A DNA stretch of 64,000 nt. Source: Geobacillus stearothermophilus ATCC 12980. GTDB taxonomy: Bacteria; Bacillota; Bacilli; Bacillales; Anoxybacillaceae. The DNA lies in assembly GCF_030369615.1 (NCBI RefSeq), contig NZ_CP128494.1, forward strand, positions 2,561,501 to 2,625,500. Direction: 5' to 3'. Made by a program: the position numbers and the translations under genes. The notes under the pieces were generated by a model. That model was not told the origin of the DNA, did not search any database, and saw nothing but the letters and a program-made list of their open reading frames with translations. This document shows positions 1 through 9,139 of the stretch, piece after piece (within the stretch, counting starts at the first letter, position 1; every line of letters begins with the position of its first letter).

Positions 1-600
1 CGCCATTACAGCGACCGATTGGCGCTGAAAATTCTCGAGACCGGACTCAAGGGCAAAAAAATCATCATTGACGCAGGGCATGGGGCGCACGACACCGGGG
101 CGATCGGCCCTGGCGGCACGCGGGAAAAAGATATTACTCTCGACACCGCCTTATTGCTAAAAGAAGAATTGGAGCGGGCCGGAGCGATCGTGAAATTGAC
201 GCGAAGCACCGACATCTTTTTGGAGCTGTCTGAACGGACATGGATCGCCAACAGTTCCGACTACGACGCCTTTATCAGCATTCACGCCGACTCGTACTCG
301 CGGACATCTCGCGGAACGACAACGTACTACAACGTATCGAGCAACTTCAATGGGCCAAAAAGCGAGCAGTTGGCCGCCATCGTGCAAAAACATCTTGTCC
401 AACAGCTCGGAACATATGACCGCGGCCATAAAACGCAAAACTTTTACGTCAACCGGAAAAACGAGCTGCCGAGCATTCTCGTTGAGCTCGCCTTCATCTC
501 CAATCCAAATGAAGAGGCGCAGCTCAAAACGAAAGCGTTCCGCCAAAAAGCGGCCGTCGGCATTCGCGAAGGACTGGAAGAGTATTTCAGCCAATTCTAG
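1..600 (+). CDS. N-acetylmuramoyl-L-alanine amidase (Amidase_3), 5' end outside window
   Basis: Zinc-dependent amidase that cuts the bond between N-acetylmuramic acid and the stem peptide of peptidoglycan, outside the cell. The frame is open from base 1, so only the C-terminal 199 residues are seen. The family signature is complete: AGHG with the first zinc histidine (about residue 27), the zinc glutamate in REKD (about 42), the histidine in SIHAD (about 95) and the catalytic glutamate in VELAFISN (about 162). It is followed on the same strand by an SH3b protein and a SpoIID/LytB protein, a set reminiscent of lytABC in Bacillus, suggesting a wall-turnover cluster. Any wall-binding repeats would lie upstream and cannot be seen. 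Confidence 0.9.
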   Translation, partial: RHYSDRLALKILETGLKGKKIIIDAGHGAHDTGAIGPGGTREKDITLDTALLLKEELERAGAIVKLTRSTDIFLELSERTWIANSSDYDAFISIHADSYSRTSRGTTTYYNVSSNFNGPKSEQLAAIVQKHLVQQLGTYDRGHKTQNFYVNRKNELPSILVELAFISNPNEEAQLKTKAFRQKAAVGIREGLEEYFSQF

Positions 601-629
601 TTTGTTCGCGTTCGGAGAATAATAGCATG

Positions 630-764
630 AGAAGGCCGGTAATGCAACGGATTGCAAAGCTTTACGACGGAGTTCGTCAAACTGAGAAACATGGCAGCAT
701 CGCGTTTTCATTCCTTGCGATTCCTCATGAACCGAGCGAATCCGTTGTTTTTCACCGGCCTTTT
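630..764. repeat. Long imperfect inverted repeat between amidase and SH3b gene
   Basis: AGAAGGCCGGT at 630-640 pairs with ACCGGCCTTTT at 754-764, and inside that AACGGATT (646-653) pairs with AATCCGTT (739-746). This makes a nested stem-loop about 135 bases long that fills most of the gap between the two genes. The outer arm ends in a short T-run, so it could act as a terminator for the amidase. Its size and nested arms would also fit a small non-autonomous element or a structured RNA. Confidence 0.5.
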
Positions 765-817
765 AGGAAAGCTATTATTCTCCTTTCTTTCCATATCCAA
801 AAACGGGGGAGATGAAC

Positions 818-1495
818 ATGATGAAACGAAAAGCCAAATGGGCCGTTGCTGCCAGCCTGGCGGTCGGAATGACGGCAGGCGCCCTCTTGTTTACGCCATC
901 GGCGATGAAAGCATCAGAAGAAGTCGTGTTAGCGAGCGTCGACTGGGTGACTTCCCAGCTCAACCCGATGAAAAACGACATTGCCAACCTGAAAGCACAA
1001 CTGGCCGCCCAGCAACAACAAATTCAACAACTTCAACAACAACTTGCTAGCAAACCCGCTTCGCCTTCTTTGCCTTCTGTCGTCTATGTAGTGAAAAACA
1101 ATGCGGCCGTCCGCAGCGGAGCGTCAACGAGCTACCGCGTCATCACTTATAAACAGGCAGGGGCTTCACTGCAAGTGGTCGGGGCGCACCTTACTTCCCA
1201 AGGATTGTGGTACAACATCATCCTCTCCTCATCGTTGAAAGGTTGGATTTATTCCGGCGATGTCTCGACATCCGCCGTCAGCAGCGACAGCACCAAGCAC
1301 GTCATCGCCACGGCCGCGGTCAATATTCGAAAAGGAGCGACGACTTCTTATCCGATTATTGCGACCGTTCCAAAAGGGACAGAGATGGTCTATATTCAGC
1401 CGTTTACCAACAGCAAAGGGGAGAAATGGTACAACGTGCAACTGTCTGATGGGCGTCAGGGTTGGATGGCCGCTGAATTTGGTGAGGTGAAGTAG
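818..1495 (+). CDS. Exported protein with coiled coil and two SH3b domains
   Basis: Secreted, wall-associated protein with no catalytic domain visible. A signal peptide covers about residues 1-30 (basic start, hydrophobic core, then AMKAS). A Gln-rich coiled-coil stretch follows (about 50-75), then a Ser/Pro linker, then two bacterial SH3 (SH3_3) repeats, each starting with a V-A-x-I/V-R-x-G-A-x-T-S pattern, at about 88-150 and 158-225. SH3b domains usually bind peptidoglycan. ATG codons occur at 812, 818 and 821; the GGGGGAG at 805-811 is too close to 812, so 818 or 821 is the real start. The next gene begins 4 bases after its stop, so the two are probably co-transcribed. Confidence 0.8.
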   Translation: MMKRKAKWAVAASLAVGMTAGALLFTPSAMKASEEVVLASVDWVTSQLNPMKNDIANLKAQLAAQQQQIQQLQQQLASKPASPSLPSVVYVVKNNAAVRSGASTSYRVITYKQAGASLQVVGAHLTSQGLWYNIILSSSLKGWIYSGDVSTSAVSSDSTKHVIATAAVNIRKGATTSYPIIATVPKGTEMVYIQPFTNSKGEKWYNVQLSDGRQGWMAAEFGEVK

Positions 1496-1498
1496 ACG

Positions 1499-2830
1499 GT
1501 GAAAAAATTGGCGTGGTTGGCCGTCGGCCTGTTTTTGCTCATCGTCTCTCCTTCCGCGTCGAACGCCGCTGGGGTGAAAACGTACAACAATACCGTGCAA
1601 GTCCTTTTATATAAAGGGACATCGGTGACAGTCGCCGTCGAAGGAAACTATCAAATCGTCAATAAAGAGACGTTGACGATCACCCCGCTGCCAAGCGGGA
1701 CAAATCTGACATTTCAGTCTTCCTCTTCGACCGTGTTTGTCACGTACAATGGAAAGACGGATTTTTCAAGCACCGGATTTACCATTCAAGAAACGATCGG
1801 CGCGGCGCCGTTGTCGCTTGTCAAGGTGAACCAAACGCGGTATCGGGGAAGCGTCGACATTCGCCTGCAAAACAGCGCCTTGTATGCTGTCAATATTTTA
1901 GATATGGAAGATTATTTAAAAGGAGTCGTGCCGAGCGAGATGCCTGCCTCTTGGCCGCTTGAGGCGCTGAAGGCGCAAGCCATTGCGGCCCGAAACTATG
2001 CCTATAAACATAAAACAAGTTTGACGACCAATCCAAACACACAGACGTATAAAGGATATGATGGAGAATCTCCACGATCGAACGCGGCAGTGGATGCAAC
2101 AAGAGGATGGTATCTGAAATATAATGGCAGTATCATTGAAACGTATTACCACTCGACAAGCGGCGGCAGAACCGCCAATGTAAGCGACGTCTGGAACTCG
2201 TCGCAAACCGCCTACCCATATTTGGCGAGCGTCGATGACCCGTATGAATCATCGCCGTACAGCCGATGGTCATTCACCTTCTCCCCAGCTGTGCTGTTGC
2301 GTTCGTTCGGGTTCAACGATCCATCGGTTGTTTTATACGACGTCTCGATCGCCAAAACCGGCGCGAACGGAGAAGTGGGGGCCGTCACGATTGAAACCTC
2401 GGCAGGCGAAAAAACGGTGAAAGGCAATGAAGCGATCATCCGCAAACTGTTCCCGCTAGACGGCAATCAATTTTACGGCATCTTGCCGTCCAACTGGTTT
2501 GACATTCAAGTGCAAAAAAGCGGCCCATCCGTGTCGATTCAAACGGCCAGCGGCAACATCGCCGCCTCTTCCTTGTCATCTTACTCCGTCCAAACAGGGA
2601 TCGGAACCGTTTCGCTCGCCGGCGTCGAAGGAATCAAGGTGCAAACAACGGATGGCATCGTGCCGCTTTCCGCCTCGCCGTCAGGGGTTAGCTCGATCAC
2701 TGTCACGGGAAAAGGATGGGGGCACCGGATCGGCATGAGCCAATACGGAGCAAAAGCATTTGCCGAGCGTGGATGGACGGCGGAGCAAATTTTAGAACAC
2801 TACTTCCCCGGTGCTGAAGTCTCGTTCTAG
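1499..2830 (+). CDS. SpoIID/LytB domain protein (amidase enhancer type)
   Basis: Exported 443-residue protein of the SpoIID/LytB family, whose members act with amidases on peptidoglycan; SpoIID itself is a lytic transglycosylase. The signal peptide spans about residues 1-24. The core runs from NILDMEDYL through VVPSEMP to LKAQAIAARNYA; the glutamate in PSEMP (residue 147) corresponds to the SpoIID catalytic glutamate. The C-terminal signature GWGHRIGMSQYGA and a terminal HYFPG are present. About 120 residues of low-complexity beta-type sequence separate signal and core. The start is GTG, overlapping a GGTGAGGTG ribosome site inside the end of the SH3b gene. It is the last gene of the left cluster and converges on the polysaccharide operon. 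Confidence 0.88.
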   Translation: MKKLAWLAVGLFLLIVSPSASNAAGVKTYNNTVQVLLYKGTSVTVAVEGNYQIVNKETLTITPLPSGTNLTFQSSSSTVFVTYNGKTDFSSTGFTIQETIGAAPLSLVKVNQTRYRGSVDIRLQNSALYAVNILDMEDYLKGVVPSEMPASWPLEALKAQAIAARNYAYKHKTSLTTNPNTQTYKGYDGESPRSNAAVDATRGWYLKYNGSIIETYYHSTSGGRTANVSDVWNSSQTAYPYLASVDDPYESSPYSRWSFTFSPAVLLRSFGFNDPSVVLYDVSIAKTGANGEVGAVTIETSAGEKTVKGNEAIIRKLFPLDGNQFYGILPSNWFDIQVQKSGPSVSIQTASGNIAASSLSSYSVQTGIGTVSLAGVEGIKVQTTDGIVPLSASPSGVSSITVTGKGWGHRIGMSQYGAKAFAERGWTAEQILEHYFPGAEVSF

Positions 2831-2889
2831 CGACAGAGTCCATGATGTCATACGGGATTTTGCTCTCCACCTCGGCATCACTCGGGAAC

Positions 2890-2930
2890 AAAAAAGGGCG
2901 TCCTTCTTTGTGAGCGGAACGCCCTTTCTT
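2890..2930. terminator. Bidirectional terminator between convergent genes
   Basis: AAAGGGCGT pairs with ACGCCCTTT, with A-rich sequence on the left and T-rich on the right. It lies between the SpoIID gene (+) and the last glycosyltransferase gene (-) and can serve both. Confidence 0.75.
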
Positions 2931-2936
2931 CTTTTT

Positions 2937-4193
2937 CTATTTTTCTGTCCATCTGACGGATTCGCGTTTTGTTTCATCGCCAAGGGCGTGAAGCAAATCG
3001 TCGACAATGCGAATCCATGAGTATTGCTCCACCGCCAACTTACGCCCATTTTCCGCCATCTTTTCGTATTCCTCGCTCGGAAGGCAAAGCAACTCGAGAA
3101 CCGCGGCAGCGATCTGTTCAGGATTTTCTGGAGGAGCGATTTTTCCGCAATGGTATGTTTCTAAAATCTCGGCGCTCTCCCCTTCGCCGCAATACAGCAC
3201 CGGGGTTCCGGTGGCGATCGCCGGGAAAATTTTCGACGGCCTTGCCCCTTTAAACAAATCGATGTTGCGCAGCGAAACGATGCTGTAATCGGTGATGGAG
3301 AAAATCTCCGGCATCTTCTCAACAGGAACGGATCCGTAAAACGTCACATTGTCAAGGCCGAGCTCTTCTTTTAACGCCATCAGCTTTTCTCGCTCTTGGC
3401 CATCGCCGACAAACAGGAAATGCGCCCGTTCATCTTTTGCTTTGACGATGGCCGCCGCCCGCAGCACCGAATCGAGCCCTTGGGCGTATCCCATCGTTCC
3501 GGCGTACGTAAACACCACTTTTCCTTCGAGCCCTAATTCCGCAAGCAACTCTTTGTTTTTCGGCAGCGGGCGAAACACATCCGTGTTGACGCCGTTCGGC
3601 AATAAAAAGACATCCTCGGGCGCCTTTCCTTGTTCAATCATATAATCGCGAATGCCTTCTGTCGCGGCAGCGATTTTCCAAGCCTTCCGGTATAAAAACA
3701 GCTCGAGCCATCTCGCCATTCGGATGAACAGCCGATTTTTCAAAATGCCGAGCTCAACGGCCGATTCCGGCCAAATGTCAGCGACGTTGAAGACAAACTT
3801 CGCCCGTTTCAACTTCGCGCCCACGTACCCGGTGATCCCTAAAAACAACGGCGGGGAATTGCAAATGATCACATCCGTCGGCTTCGCTTTCACAAGCAGC
3901 GAATAAAACGAGCTGAACGTAAACGAAAAATACGAAGCGAGTCGCTTCCAAAAGCTCCCCTTTGGCGACGGATAAATCCATGTCCGATGAACGGGAATGC
4001 CCTCCCATTGTTCGAACAAATAAAACAGGCCGCGGTATGGCTTGGGGATGACGCCGTGCGGATGATGCGGGAATGCCGTAAGCACTTCCACTTGATGCCC
4101 CCGTTTGATCAGCTCTTTGCTCACCTCATACACACGAATTTGCGGTGCGCCCGTTTCCGGCGGGAAGTGTTGGCATAGGTAAATGATCCTCAT
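2937..4193 (-). CDS. Glycosyltransferase family 4 (WbuB-like)
   Basis: Cytoplasmic retaining glycosyltransferase with a GT-B fold, 418 residues, predicted to add one sugar to the lipid-linked SCWP repeat. It begins MRIIYLCQHFPPETG, the nucleotide-sugar/acceptor signature of WbuB-type family-4 enzymes, with GRP-like G-x-M-x-Y-A-Q-G (about residue 230) and the E-x7-E region near G-E-G-E-S-A-E-I. A longer upstream reading exists, but the ATG at 4193 has GGAG six bases before it and matches family starts. It overlaps the preceding small reading frame as ATGA. It is the last gene of the operon. The sugar transferred cannot be read from sequence. Confidence 0.85.
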   Translation of the reverse strand: MRIIYLCQHFPPETGAPQIRVYEVSKELIKRGHQVEVLTAFPHHPHGVIPKPYRGLFYLFEQWEGIPVHRTWIYPSPKGSFWKRLASYFSFTFSSFYSLLVKAKPTDVIICNSPPLFLGITGYVGAKLKRAKFVFNVADIWPESAVELGILKNRLFIRMARWLELFLYRKAWKIAAATEGIRDYMIEQGKAPEDVFLLPNGVNTDVFRPLPKNKELLAELGLEGKVVFTYAGTMGYAQGLDSVLRAAAIVKAKDERAHFLFVGDGQEREKLMALKEELGLDNVTFYGSVPVEKMPEIFSITDYSIVSLRNIDLFKGARPSKIFPAIATGTPVLYCGEGESAEILETYHCGKIAPPENPEQIAAAVLELLCLPSEEYEKMAENGRKLAVEQYSWIRIVDDLLHALGDETKRESVRWTEK

Positions 4194-4456
4194 CGTCCGC
4201 TCCACACCACTTTCCCCCAAAATCGCAAACGAACGTTCCATTTTGAGCGCCAAGAGGCGAGCGCAAACGAGGCGTGGAAAAAGGGCAACGCCCCCCTGGC
4301 ATCGTTCCGCTGTCCTTGGATGTATAGTCGTTGCCGTAAGCCAACGGCCATCACGAGCTTGCCAACGGAAAGCCGCCGGCTTCGCGTCCTAGCCGCCGCT
4401 TTCGGCAACAAACGAGCACCAACCGCGGCGGCTGATATGACGGCTTTGTTCCTCAT
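4190..4456 (-). CDS. Small basic protein, translationally coupled, unknown
   Basis: An 88-residue reading frame, very rich in Arg, Lys and Ala, without recognisable domain. It starts in an ATGA overlap with the stop of the upstream glycosyltransferase, and its own stop forms an ATGA overlap with the start of the downstream one. A strong GGAGGG ribosome site sits six to seven bases before the ATG. This exact fit at both ends argues for a translated gene. Against it, the composition is odd and no family is recognised, so it may be the eroded remainder of a former transferase or modifying enzyme gene. Confidence 0.4.
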   Translation of the reverse strand: MRNKAVISAAAVGARLLPKAAARTRSRRLSVGKLVMAVGLRQRLYIQGQRNDARGALPFFHASFALASWRSKWNVRLRFWGKVVWSGR

Positions 4457-5535
4457 CGACTCCCTCCACCGCCTTTCAACGTTTGTTCATACAATCGGAT
4501 CATGCGCATCGCATTTTCCGTCCAATCGTAATGTTCATGAACATGGTTGACGCCGTTTTCCCCCATTCGTTGCCGCAGCCTCTCATCAAGCAACAGCCGT
4601 TCGAACGCCTCCGCTAGCTTTTCCGGACTGTTTTTCGGCACAATCAACCCCGTTGTTCCCTCACGGACGACTTCCGGCAATCCACCGACGTTGGAGACGA
4701 CAACGGGAACGCCGCACGCCATCGCCTCGACGGCGGCAACGCCAAAACTTTCGCTGTCTTCAGTCGAAGGCACGGCGAAAATATCCATTTGATTGATGTA
4801 CAGTGGCACTTGTTCGTTCGGAACTTTGCCGACAAACGTCGTCACGGATTGGATGCCGAGGCGGGCGCACAGCTCCTCGTATTCACTTCGCTGCGGCCCA
4901 TCGCCGACGATCAACAGCTCCGTTTGTGGATGCCGCTCGTGCACAACGGCAAACGCTCGAATCAAATCAGCGATCCCGTACTTGTCCGAAAGAGCTTTCA
5001 CTGTGCCGATCGTCACGGTCCGTTTCGGCTGTTTCGGCAATGGTTTGAAGCGGGCGACATCCACCCCAAACGGCGTCACCTCGATCGGTTTGTCCGTATA
5101 CTTTCCGGTTTCTTTCGCCATCACATGACTTGTCGAACAAATGACATCCGCTCGCTGCAATGTATATTCAAGCATCCGTCGGTTCCAGCGATTGGCATTC
5201 GGAAACTGATACACGTCGCGTCCCCAGACGGAGACGTAAAACGGATGATACGAAGCAAGCGCCCCGATCAACCCGTAGCTGGAGGCATAATGGGCGTGCA
5301 AAATATCTGGTCGAAACGAAGCGAGCAGCCGCTTTAATGAAAAGACAGTGGAAAAATACGACAACTTCCCCGGCAGCCATTTCGGCAGCACGACTGTCTC
5401 GACTTCTTTCGCTTGCTCCGGCCCGTAATGGTCTTTAAACGTCACGACTTTCACATCGATGCCTTGCGTTTGGTAAAAGCGGGCCCACTTATGCGTATGG
5501 ATCGATTTGCTTGGAGCCAATAAGGCGACTTTCAT
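4453..5535 (-). CDS. Glycosyltransferase family 4
   Basis: GT-B glycosyltransferase of 360 residues, cytoplasmic side of the membrane, probably building the SCWP repeat. It starts MKVALLAPSKSIHTHKWA. Family-4 features visible are V-G-D-G-P (about 210), the long N-Q-M-D-I-F-A-V-P-S segment, and the E-x7-E motif in ESFGVAAVEAMACGVPVV (about 270-288) that holds the nucleotide-sugar phosphates. An in-frame extension to 5691 exists, but the ATG at 5535 overlaps the stop of the upstream gene as ATGA and follows a GGGGGG stretch, so it is the likely start. Confidence 0.87.
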   Translation of the reverse strand: MKVALLAPSKSIHTHKWARFYQTQGIDVKVVTFKDHYGPEQAKEVETVVLPKWLPGKLSYFSTVFSLKRLLASFRPDILHAHYASSYGLIGALASYHPFYVSVWGRDVYQFPNANRWNRRMLEYTLQRADVICSTSHVMAKETGKYTDKPIEVTPFGVDVARFKPLPKQPKRTVTIGTVKALSDKYGIADLIRAFAVVHERHPQTELLIVGDGPQRSEYEELCARLGIQSVTTFVGKVPNEQVPLYINQMDIFAVPSTEDSESFGVAAVEAMACGVPVVVSNVGGLPEVVREGTTGLIVPKNSPEKLAEAFERLLLDERLRQRMGENGVNHVHEHYDWTENAMRMIRLYEQTLKGGGGSR

Positions 5536-6647
5536 CGGAGGCCCCCCACCAACGTTTCTTTCACCTTTTCCACTCTCGCTTCCCATGAATGTTTCGCCAT
5601 AAACGTCCGCGCAATGCGCAAGCGGCACTCCTCGAGCATGTCCGCCATCTTGGCGATCGCTTCTGCCATCGACGACGGGTTGTCGTCGCAAATGACGCCA
5701 TACCCATCCGCTTCAATCAATCGCTTTTGCGCCGAGCAAGCGGTGGCGACAATCGGCAGGCCGCTCGACAGATAGTCGACCAGTTTGACGGGAACGGAAA
5801 AATCATTATACTCGCTCCGCCGCCGCGGGATGAAGGCGAAATCCATCTCCGCATACAAACGGTCGAGCGCTTCGCCGCTGACGTGCTCGACGCGCACTTG
5901 CAAGGCGGCAAGCTCTTCTTTCACCGCAAGCGGCTGCCGCTCGTACTCGTCTTTTCGGCAGACGACGGTGAGCGAAACAAGCGGCTTGCGGCGGTTTGCT
6001 AAGCGAATCGCCTCAAGCAGGAGCAAAAGCCCATAGTCAGCATTGTTGATGCCGCCAACATAAATGGCATTCAGCGGCTGTTTCGCCGTCCCGAACCGCT
6101 GAAACGGCTTTTGCTTCCCACCCGGCGGCAAATCGACCATCGGGCGGCGGATCGCGACATATGTTCCCATTTCGAGACTCGGCAAAAAGATGACATCGCA
6201 GTACCGCTCGTAAAACCGTTCTTCCCAACGGTACATCATTTGCATGGCCGCTTTTTTCCAACCGCGGAGCGGATACAAATCAGGAAACTTCCAATAGACG
6301 TCGCGGTAAAAGACGCCAATGGGAACGTTGCGGCCTTTCAGGTAGCGGAGCACATCCCGATCGACGAACGGACGTTGCGGCCGGTGTCCTGGGTCCGTGA
6401 GCCAAAGCGGAATCGTCTGGTTTTCCATATAACAAAACCAGACATCATCGAGCTTGCCTTGGCTGCGGAGCTCTTGAAATTGCTTCTCCCGCTCGGCTGA
6501 CGTGCCGGCGATCAGAAGAACGTCCACTCCCTCTTTCGCTCCCCAGCGCAAAAACGCCTGATGCATTTCATACGGCCGCAGCTTTGACCCGCTGTTTCGT
6601 TCCGCGACGAGTGAAAACGGGTAATAAATCAATACGGTTTTCATCAT
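5532..6647 (-). CDS. Glycosyltransferase, GT-B type
   Basis: Protein of 371 residues with a divergent GT-B arrangement. N-terminal YYPFSLVAERNSGSKLRP and a C-terminal half with P-V-K-L-V-D-Y-L-S-S-G-L-P-I-V-A-T resemble family-4 transferases, though the usual second glutamate is replaced by aspartate in this segment. Two ATG codons stand side by side (6647 and 6644) just after the TGA of the polymerase gene, with GAGGGA upstream. It is the third of three transferases in this operon; together with a GlcNAc-1-phosphate starter enzyme they would suffice for a tetrasaccharide repeat. Confidence 0.78.
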   Translation of the reverse strand: MMKTVLIYYPFSLVAERNSGSKLRPYEMHQAFLRWGAKEGVDVLLIAGTSAEREKQFQELRSQGKLDDVWFCYMENQTIPLWLTDPGHRPQRPFVDRDVLRYLKGRNVPIGVFYRDVYWKFPDLYPLRGWKKAAMQMMYRWEERFYERYCDVIFLPSLEMGTYVAIRRPMVDLPPGGKQKPFQRFGTAKQPLNAIYVGGINNADYGLLLLLEAIRLANRRKPLVSLTVVCRKDEYERQPLAVKEELAALQVRVEHVSGEALDRLYAEMDFAFIPRRRSEYNDFSVPVKLVDYLSSGLPIVATACSAQKRLIEADGYGVICDDNPSSMAEAIAKMADMLEECRLRIARTFMAKHSWEARVEKVKETLVGGLR

Positions 6648-8036
6648 TCATCCCTCATCCGTGATTCGCCTTTTCGCTGCAAACCATGCCCGTAAATCCC
6701 CCTGCACCCGCAGCCACAACGCCATTCCGCCAAACAATGCCACGAGCAGCACCCAGGTCGGATTGAACAAAAAATCGGTGAACCCACCGACGAGCGTGCG
6801 GGGGATGTTAATGGAAAAATAAACGAACAAACTTAAAAACAAAGGATTTTTTGGCAGCCGTAGAAACCCAATATACAACAGCTGCGTCACGACACCGACA
6901 TACAGCGTGCCGATGACGATCCCCACATAACCGAAATTGGCATACGCCTCAGCAACAAAAAGGGTGTTCAACACTCCCCCTGTCCCGTCTTCAATCCGCT
7001 CTGGGAACACGTGCGCCATCACGAGGCGGGCGGAGCGGACATTCTCGACGTCAAACAACCCTGTTAAAATCGAGGGCAAGCTTTTTCCATAAAGAAATGG
7101 CAGCGCTTCGCCGAACAAATTCAAATGAAGAAACATCGGCGCGATTTGCGCCAAAATCATGCGGCCGATCGGGCCTTTGTTGTAAGACAAAAAGGTCGCA
7201 ACATCTTGCACCCCTTGAATGACGGTGTACATGCCGACGAGCACCGCCGCCCCCACTCCCCCATACAACGCCAATTTCGCCGCCGACAGCCTTGTTTTTC
7301 CAATGTAGATGCGAATCAGCAAAAACATCATCACGTAAAAGAAAATCGGCGATTTGGCCAAATCATACACATTGACGAACACCGCTCCGACAAACAGACA
7401 GATAAACAGCAGCTTCCACCGCCACTCGTGCGTCAGCTCGGCAAACAAATAAGCGATAAACGACAAAAGCGGCGTGAGCGTAATGGCAAAAATATTGCGA
7501 ACGAGCACGTTTCCGGCAAAATGGCGCGACGCCTCAATGCGCAACGCAGCCAAGCTCTCATCCGTCCCTGTCAAGAGCGCAAACACCGGAATCGTCGGCG
7601 TTTTCCAAATCATATACGCAATGGCGGCAAAACTGAGGAGCGACAGCGCCAAAAACGCATAAAACACTTGGCTGCCCGTCGCTCCAGCCAACGGAGAAAG
7701 CGGCTTTTGCAAATAGGCGCGAAACTCCTGCCTCGCTTCAAATCCGCACAGCCTTGAAACGACCACCATCGACAGCGGGAACACGATCATGACAAAGCAT
7801 ACGACAGCAAATCCAATCTGCCGGTATTCCTCGGGCCGAAACAGCTTGCGAATCATGTAGTAATCGTCCATCCCCAAGGCGATCAGCAGCGCGCCGATGA
7901 AGCTTGACAGAAGGAACGAGTAATAGTACACAATCGACACGAGATTCGGCGCCGTCCATGAAAGCGTCCCCGCTGCATAGCGAAACATCAAGGTGGAGAC
8001 GACAAGAACAATCAACCCAATCAACACGTCCAACAT
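6648..8036 (-). CDS. wzy: Polysaccharide polymerase, Wzy-like membrane protein
   Basis: Integral membrane protein of 462 residues with about ten to twelve hydrophobic segments, starting MLDVLIGLIVLVVSTLMF. Between the segments there is a long outward loop (about residues 280-345) as in O-antigen polymerases, which join lipid-linked repeat units on the outer face of the membrane. Sequence motifs in Wzy proteins are weak, so the call rests mainly on topology and position: it sits with wzx, wzz and glycosyltransferases. No other polymerase candidate is present in the operon. It starts at an ATG with a GGGTG ribosome site. Confidence 0.75.
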   Translation of the reverse strand: MLDVLIGLIVLVVSTLMFRYAAGTLSWTAPNLVSIVYYYSFLLSSFIGALLIALGMDDYYMIRKLFRPEEYRQIGFAVVCFVMIVFPLSMVVVSRLCGFEARQEFRAYLQKPLSPLAGATGSQVFYAFLALSLLSFAAIAYMIWKTPTIPVFALLTGTDESLAALRIEASRHFAGNVLVRNIFAITLTPLLSFIAYLFAELTHEWRWKLLFICLFVGAVFVNVYDLAKSPIFFYVMMFLLIRIYIGKTRLSAAKLALYGGVGAAVLVGMYTVIQGVQDVATFLSYNKGPIGRMILAQIAPMFLHLNLFGEALPFLYGKSLPSILTGLFDVENVRSARLVMAHVFPERIEDGTGGVLNTLFVAEAYANFGYVGIVIGTLYVGVVTQLLYIGFLRLPKNPLFLSLFVYFSINIPRTLVGGFTDFLFNPTWVLLVALFGGMALWLRVQGDLRAWFAAKRRITDEG

Positions 8037-8048
8037 GCCGACGCACCC

Positions 8049-9107
8049 TTATCGCTGTCCGATCGCCGCCACGATTTTCTCCGCCGCATGCCCATCGCCA
8101 AAGACGTCCGCATAAACAGGGGCGACTTCCTTGTGGACCGCCGCGACGATCTTCTCGCGGTCCGTGCCGGTTAAGATGTTCGCCCCGCCTTCGAGCGTTT
8201 CCACCCATTCGGTTTGTTCGCGCACCGTCACGCAAGGCACACGAAGGAAATACGCTTCCTTTTGTACGCCTCCTGAATCGGTGATGATTTTTTTCGCGCC
8301 GCTCTCTAACCGAAGCATGTCCAAATAACCGACCGGATCGATCAGCCGAAGCCCTGGAATCGCCGAAGCGTCCAAGCCGTACTCTTCAAGCTTATGCCGC
8401 GTCCGAGGATGAATCGGCCACACTTTCGTTCCGTCAATATCCCGAAAAGCAGCCAAAATGGCTTTCAATTTGTCGGGGTCATCGGTATTTTCCGCTCGGT
8501 GAATGGTGATCAAGTAGTAGGATTGTTCCGCCAGCGACAAATCAGCCAAAATCGTCGATTGGCGCTGTGCGAGCTCCTTGTTGTACAAAATGGCGTCATA
8601 CATGACATCGCCGACATTCCAGACGTTTCGCGTAATATTTTCTTTTCGTAAATTTTCCACGGCCGTCTCCGTTGGACAAAATAAGAGCTCGGAGACATGA
8701 TCGGTCATGATGCGGTTGATTTCTTCCGGCATCTGCTTGTTGAAGCTGCGCAGTCCGGCTTCGACGTGGATGACGGGAATATGGAGCTTCGCTGCGACAA
8801 GAGCGCCCGCGAGCGTCGAGTTCGTATCGCCATAGACGAGCACATAATCCGGTTTTTCCTGCATGACAATTTCTTCAATTTTCATCAGCATTTCGCCCGT
8901 TTGCTTTCCATGGCTGCCTGAACCCACCCCTAGATAGTAGTCAGGCGTCGGAATGTTCAACTCCTCAAAAAAAATGGCCGACATATTCGGGTCATAGTGC
9001 TGCCCGGTATGGATCAGCACTTCGGTATATTGTTTTCGCAAGACGCGCGAGACGGGGGCAGCCTTGATAAACTGCGGTCTGGCGCCTAACACGGTGGCGA
9101 TTTTCAT
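8049..9107 (-). CDS. wbpI: UDP-2,3-diacetamido-2,3-dideoxyglucuronate 2-epimerase (WbpI type)
   Basis: Non-hydrolysing UDP-sugar 2-epimerase, 352 residues, converting the gluco to the manno form of the diacetamido uronic acid. Motifs seen are GARPQFIKAAP at the N-terminus, GDTNS, HVEAGLRS, P-E-E-I-N-R and D-S-G-G-V-Q-K-E. The GARPQFIK form is typical of WbpI-like enzymes, whereas UDP-GlcNAc epimerases (MnaA/WecB) usually read GTRPEAIK. The presence of wbpA, wbpB, wbpD and wbpE in the same operon supports the WbpI reading. The ATG at 9107 has GGAGGT seven bases before it and is preferred to an upstream extension. Confidence 0.85.
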   Translation of the reverse strand: MKIATVLGARPQFIKAAPVSRVLRKQYTEVLIHTGQHYDPNMSAIFFEELNIPTPDYYLGVGSGSHGKQTGEMLMKIEEIVMQEKPDYVLVYGDTNSTLAGALVAAKLHIPVIHVEAGLRSFNKQMPEEINRIMTDHVSELLFCPTETAVENLRKENITRNVWNVGDVMYDAILYNKELAQRQSTILADLSLAEQSYYLITIHRAENTDDPDKLKAILAAFRDIDGTKVWPIHPRTRHKLEEYGLDASAIPGLRLIDPVGYLDMLRLESGAKKIITDSGGVQKEAYFLRVPCVTVREQTEWVETLEGGANILTGTDREKIVAAVHKEVAPVYADVFGDGHAAEKIVAAIGQR

Positions 9108-9139
9108 CCGAAGCACCTCCTAGATCAGATGAGCGGTTA

